DNA of 19,320 nt from positions 1-19,320 of the forward strand of contig PJAB01000900.1 of the NCBI GenBank assembly GCA_002887195.1, given 5' to 3'. Shown one piece after another: positions 16,261-19,320 of the stretch. The translations under genes were made by a program, and so were the position numbers. The notes below the pieces were generated by a model. The model did not search any database. It was not told the origin of the DNA and saw nothing but the letters and a program-made list of their open reading frames with translations. Origin of the DNA: Chrysochromulina parva. Its lineage: Eukaryota; Haptophyta; Prymnesiales; Chrysochromulinaceae. Position 1 is the first letter of the stretch. Each line of letters opens with the position of its first letter.

Positions 16261-16904
16261 CATTATGCACGTCGTGCACCTGGCGTGGGCTGGTGTGTGG
16301 ATGAATTATTCTGTGAAAATATACCTCATCCGGTCTACATCCGGTCGGACGCGGGGGCGGCTCGGCCCGCCCCATCCGATCTCTCGAATCTCCGCCACGC
16401 GGCGCGCCGCGTAACGCGCGAAGCTAGTAAGAAGCTTGTAGCCCCTAAACGCACGAGGATTTCGCTACCACTGAGAAACAGAAAGCGAGCGAGCAGGACC
16501 GCTCGCCAGCACCAAATCATCAGGGCCACCTCGGGGACCACAGCTAAACAATAGCAACACCTCACTGCACACCGTGTCCAACAGACATCAGGCACACACT
16601 TCCGCTCATCCTTTACTCATCCTTGCACTTCCACGACTTCTGCTGTGCACTCTCGCCTCGGCCGCGATTAGGCCCCACGAGGCGTGCTCGGCGCCTTTTG
16701 CTGTACTCGTGTGCTCCTAGGGCCCGCCCCCACCTCATGTGACATGTGACATGCTTCTTCAGATGGACGTGCTCGACTCTGACACCAGAATCCTTCATCG
16801 CACGCTATCGTGTGTCGCCAGCTATCGCCAGCGTGCGAGGCCAGTGCGAGGTCAGATCTCGAGCCGTGGGCGAGGTGAGTCCGAGAGGTCAGACTTCGGG
16901 ATCC
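16261..16904. other. convergent intergenic region, no gene seen
   Basis: This 644-nt region lies between two convergent stop codons. It has short direct repeats (ATCCGGTC twice near 16328-16347, and GTGCGAGG twice around 16835-16852) and an A-rich patch in the middle. No conserved coding or RNA-gene signal was recognised. It should hold two 3' UTRs. Confidence 0.45.
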
Positions 16905-18905
16905 CTAATCGTCGACCGAATCATCGTCGCCATCGAAGCCGTGGGAATCAAGCGCGCTGGGTCTGGGGGGGCTGTACACGCTCTCGTTGTGGGCGGTACA
17001 GAAGCCCTCCGGCACCGTCTTTGCGTAACGCTTGAAGCACTCCTCCCGAGACTCCTGAGTGGTTTCCGAGCGCACTGTCGAGCGCGACGAGCGAGAACCT
17101 GAGCGGGTGAGTTGCAGGTATCTGTTGTAGCCCGACGTGAGGGGTCCGAACGTGGTCAGCATGTCTTCAGGCTCGTCATCGGTGCTGGACTCGTGGCCGA
17201 CGGAAGCCTTGGCCGAGAATGGCCCGTCAAGAGGGGACGACGTGCCGATTGTCTCGACGGCCTCACCGACAAGCCGGCCACCGTCGTCGCCCTGATCGCC
17301 CTCGTCCTCGCCCTCGCCCTCGTCCTCGTCCTCATCCTCGCCCTCGTTCTCGTCCTCGTTCTCGTCCTCGTCCTCGCCCTCGTTCTCGACCTCGTCGGAG
17401 CTGCTGAAGTAGCTTCGGCACGAGTTGCTTGCAAGATCGTCCGTGCCCTCATCGCTCATGCCGTCGTCGCGCGCCTCCTCGTCGGAGGAGAGGGTTGCGA
17501 TCGACTCCACGCACACACCCCAGTTGACCATGCTGTTGATCGACCCGTTGGGCGACCCTTCGGGTGAACCTTTGGGCGGGCAGAAGGATGACCTACGCGC
17601 GTCCGCCGAGAGGTCAATCGGGCGCGTCGGGCTCATCGCCCTTGAGTGTATCGAGTTTGCCTTAGGACGATCAGCCGCGGCCTCAGCCTCATTCGAGGAG
17701 CACGCCGACGATGACTCTGATGAGCACGGCGTGTCCGACGTTGCAACACTCGTCGATGAACTCATCGATGGCTCGGGCTCCTCGGCATGTGGCGCCACAG
17801 TCAGCGCCAATGGATGCGTCGCGCTCTTCGTATTCGGGCTTCTCGCACTCGTCGATGCAGCCGTTGGTGCCTTGGGTTCGTCAGCATCAGGTCCGGCTCT
17901 GGGTTGGGCGGCGCACGTACCGTAGGCCGCGCAGCACTGCATGCCGCACGCGCTGTAGGCTGGGGGGGAACCGTACGATGCAGGGTATTGGCTCTTCATC
18001 CCGAACCCTGAATAATCATTCATCCGAGGGTCGAAGGGGTATGTCTCGTAGCCGCAGTAGGGCGTGTAAGGGCTGGGATAGGAGTAGCCGAAGCCACCGT
18101 GGCCAAACATGATCGATGGCATCATGGGCACGGGTGCCATCGCGCCCATGTTGAAGCCCATGGGCAGTGGGTGGATCGCACTCATCCGCATCTGGGCGGC
18201 GGCAACGGCAGCGCTCGCGATCTCATAAGGCGCGGCCATCGAACCGAAGAGCGGTGGGCCCGCCAGCGGCGGCAGCACCGTGGCGCCATCGATCTGGCCA
18301 GTTGCTACTTCAACGGTGAGTGCGTCGTTGGCTGTCCACGATTGCGCGTTGCTCGTAACGTTGCTCGACGGTTGTGCGAATGAGGTGAGCGCGGGATGGC
18401 AGTCCGCAGACGCGGTGTGGTCGTATCGTGGCCGACGTTTGCGCCTCTTGTTGACAGGGAGCAGAGCAGAGGCCGTGGGGCAGACTTGGCCTTGCATGTT
18501 GATGGCCACAATGCTATGGCCTCCCTGGCATTCGCACACGCACTTGTCGAGGAAGGGCATGGGCGACTGCTGCTCGTCCAAGCGCATGCGTTGAGGCCGC
18601 CGCATCTCGGTGGCGAGCTCATCGTCCATGGCTGCTGCTTGATGAGTGCTGGTTGGGTCCAGGGCAGAGTCGCACTTGCTCGACCTGCTCCTCTTGGCGG
18701 GGGCACAATTGTCAAAGACCCCACAGGTATCGGGCTCGGACATGGCCTTGCTGGACTCTCGATGCCGATACGCTCGATGCCGCGGGCGCCGTCCATGCTG
18801 CTGGTGAAGCATATAGATCGTGGCGGCCGCGGCGGTCGTCTTGGCCTTGTCTTGATCTAGACCCCTGCGAGATGGGTGCAGAAGAATAGGAGCAGCCGCA
18901 GTCAT
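16905..18905 (-). CDS. unknown large disordered acidic protein
   Basis: The frame starts at ATG 18905 and runs 666 residues without interruption, though the first 30-55 residues (several internal Mets) may be untranslated. I do not recognise the family. Visible parts are a Cys cluster (KCVCECQGG, 121-129), a strong nuclear-localisation-like basic run (NKRRKRRPR, 152-160), a Met/Pro/Tyr/Gly-rich segment (about 240-330), Ser-rich regions, and an acidic tract of Glu-Asp-Glu-Asn/Gly repeats (about 504-536) followed by more acidic and Ser-rich sequence. The tail contains RSGSRSSRSTVRSETTQES, a possible phosphorylated basic-Ser region. Most of it is likely intrinsically disordered; a nuclear role is plausible from the basic motif, but no fold or enzyme is indicated. 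Confidence 0.62.
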   Translation of the reverse strand: MTAAAPILLHPSRRGLDQDKAKTTAAAATIYMLHQQHGRRPRHRAYRHRESSKAMSEPDTCGVFDNCAPAKRSRSSKCDSALDPTSTHQAAAMDDELATEMRRPQRMRLDEQQSPMPFLDKCVCECQGGHSIVAINMQGQVCPTASALLPVNKRRKRRPRYDHTASADCHPALTSFAQPSSNVTSNAQSWTANDALTVEVATGQIDGATVLPPLAGPPLFGSMAAPYEIASAAVAAAQMRMSAIHPLPMGFNMGAMAPVPMMPSIMFGHGGFGYSYPSPYTPYCGYETYPFDPRMNDYSGFGMKSQYPASYGSPPAYSACGMQCCAAYGTCAAQPRAGPDADEPKAPTAASTSARSPNTKSATHPLALTVAPHAEEPEPSMSSSTSVATSDTPCSSESSSACSSNEAEAAADRPKANSIHSRAMSPTRPIDLSADARRSSFCPPKGSPEGSPNGSINSMVNWGVCVESIATLSSDEEARDDGMSDEGTDDLASNSCRSYFSSSDEVENEGEDEDENEDENEGEDEDEDEGEGEDEGDQGDDGGRLVGEAVETIGTSSPLDGPFSAKASVGHESSTDDEPEDMLTTFGPLTSGYNRYLQLTRSGSRSSRSTVRSETTQESREECFKRYAKTVPEGFCTAHNESVYSPPRPSALDSHGFDGDDDSVDD
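17290..17395 (-). repeat. imperfect GAGGAC hexanucleotide repeat, acidic tract
   Basis: On the minus strand the sequence repeats GAG-GAC/GAG-AAC/GAG-GGC units, encoding alternating Glu with Asp, Asn or Gly. It creates the acidic tract of the gene on the minus strand. The plus strand is strongly pyrimidine-biased here. Confidence 0.8.
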
Positions 18906-19186
18906 TAATTGTTCATGTTATGAAAAATGTTTTTCGTGGGCGACACAGGACCAAGAAAGGGAAGGAGTCTCATTTTCTTGGGCGTTTTTGTCGTTTCGAA
19001 CAGCTATCTCCGATGGAGAGATCCGAATCGAGATTTTCCCGAAAAACCCGAAGGATTCTAAGTGTCGTGTTAATCAACCTGGAAAAAATACTGAAATTCA
19101 CAATTTTCCGACGCTCGAAGATGTTCAGTCATCTCGTATCGGCATGTGCCTTCGATTCGATGGTATCGATCCCGTGTGTGATGGTA

Positions 19187-19202
19187 CCTGGTATCGACCA
19201 GG
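19187..19202 (+). other. 6-bp hairpin CCTGGT-ATCG-ACCAGG
   Basis: CCTGGT (19187-19192) pairs fully with ACCAGG (19197-19202) across a 4-nt loop. The related string GGTATCGATCC occurs just upstream near 19172. Role unknown. Confidence 0.5.
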
Positions 19203-19263
19203 ATGGTTTTTCCACAACCTCCCGAACTTCCCCTACGGAAAAGGGGGGTTCGATGTGTCGGGA

Positions 19264-19287
19264 GGGGGGGGGTAAGGGGTCACCGGG
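19264..19287 (+). other. potential G-quadruplex at G-rich edge
   Basis: G tracts at 19264-19272 (nine G, can act as two), 19276-19279 and 19285-19287 satisfy the G3+N1-7 rule, with another six-G run at 19244-19249. The nine-G run could also be a sequencing artefact. Confidence 0.45.
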
Positions 19288-19320
19288 TGTCATCAAACTG
19301 ATGTACCCCGGGCCGTATAG

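Larger units (their letters stand above)
18906..19320. other. A/T-richer right-end spacer with hairpin and G-rich end
   Basis: After the start of the minus-strand gene the composition changes to visibly more A/T-rich DNA up to about 19235, then to G-rich DNA. An open frame on the plus strand covers 18988-19275, but it has no ATG before about 19144 and the encoded sequence matches no family I know, so I do not call it. It holds the promoter of the 666-residue gene (minus strand) and nothing else I can name. The reading frame in that stretch stays open for over 300 nt, which is long for A/T-rich DNA. Confidence 0.4.

Noticed and set aside
16739..17102. Plus-strand frames near 16740
   Set aside because: They extend into the antisense of the 666-residue gene and have no family resemblance.
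18988..19275. 95-residue plus-strand open frame at the right end
   Set aside because: Its first codon is TTG, there is no ATG before about 19144, it ends in a Gly run from the G-tract, and no family is recognisable.

Overview
The window looks like nuclear DNA of a GC-rich unicellular eukaryote, most likely a microalga with a secondary plastid (haptophyte-like or stramenopile-like; I cannot fix the clade). The reasons are that four genes belong to eukaryote-specific families (TFIIH subunit Tfb4/p34, holocytochrome c synthase, a complex I gamma-carbonic-anhydrase-like subunit and a PPR-SMR protein), that proteins carry long Ala/Pro/Ser low-complexity segments, that genes are compact and mostly intronless with short spacers, that one gene has a clear GT-AG intron, and that the PPR-SMR protein has a hydrophobic leader followed by a transit-like stretch. 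I see no bacterial operon, rRNA, tRNA, CRISPR array or recognisable transposon.

Layout. 1-1112 (-): TFB4/GTF2H3 of TFIIH, running off the left edge. 1265-2596 (-): unknown coiled-coil protein. 2846-3931 (-): PPR-SMR protein, probably organellar. 3932-4370: divergent spacer with an interrupted inverted repeat. 4371-5252 (+): cytochrome c heme lyase. 5744-7006 (+): unknown protein with an Ala-Thr-Pro repeat and a small basic/beta-rich C-terminal module, followed by a TTCG-loop hairpin. 7272-8780 (+): unknown protein with an N-terminal coiled coil and a long disordered tail. 8781-9760: about 1 kb convergent spacer. 9761-10702 (-): gamma-CA-like subunit lacking all three zinc histidines. 10703-10912: divergent promoter with a (TGACT)6 microsatellite. 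10913-14517 (+): ankyrin-repeat protein split by one 158-nt intron made almost entirely of a minisatellite. 14632-16260 (+): GT69/CAP59-like glycosyltransferase. 16905-18905 (-): unknown disordered acidic protein. 18906-19320: A/T-richer spacer ending in G-rich DNA.

Functional links are weak, as expected in a eukaryotic genome. Holocytochrome c synthase and the gamma-CA-like protein both serve the mitochondrial respiratory chain, and the PPR-SMR protein probably serves organelle gene expression, but the others are unrelated (transcription/repair, glycosylation, unknown). I did not find a convincing new multi-gene system. The most distinctive signals are the minisatellite intron whose donor side resembles the start of the next exon, the histidine-less gamma-CA-like protein, the partial TFB4 gene at the edge, and the compositionally different right end.
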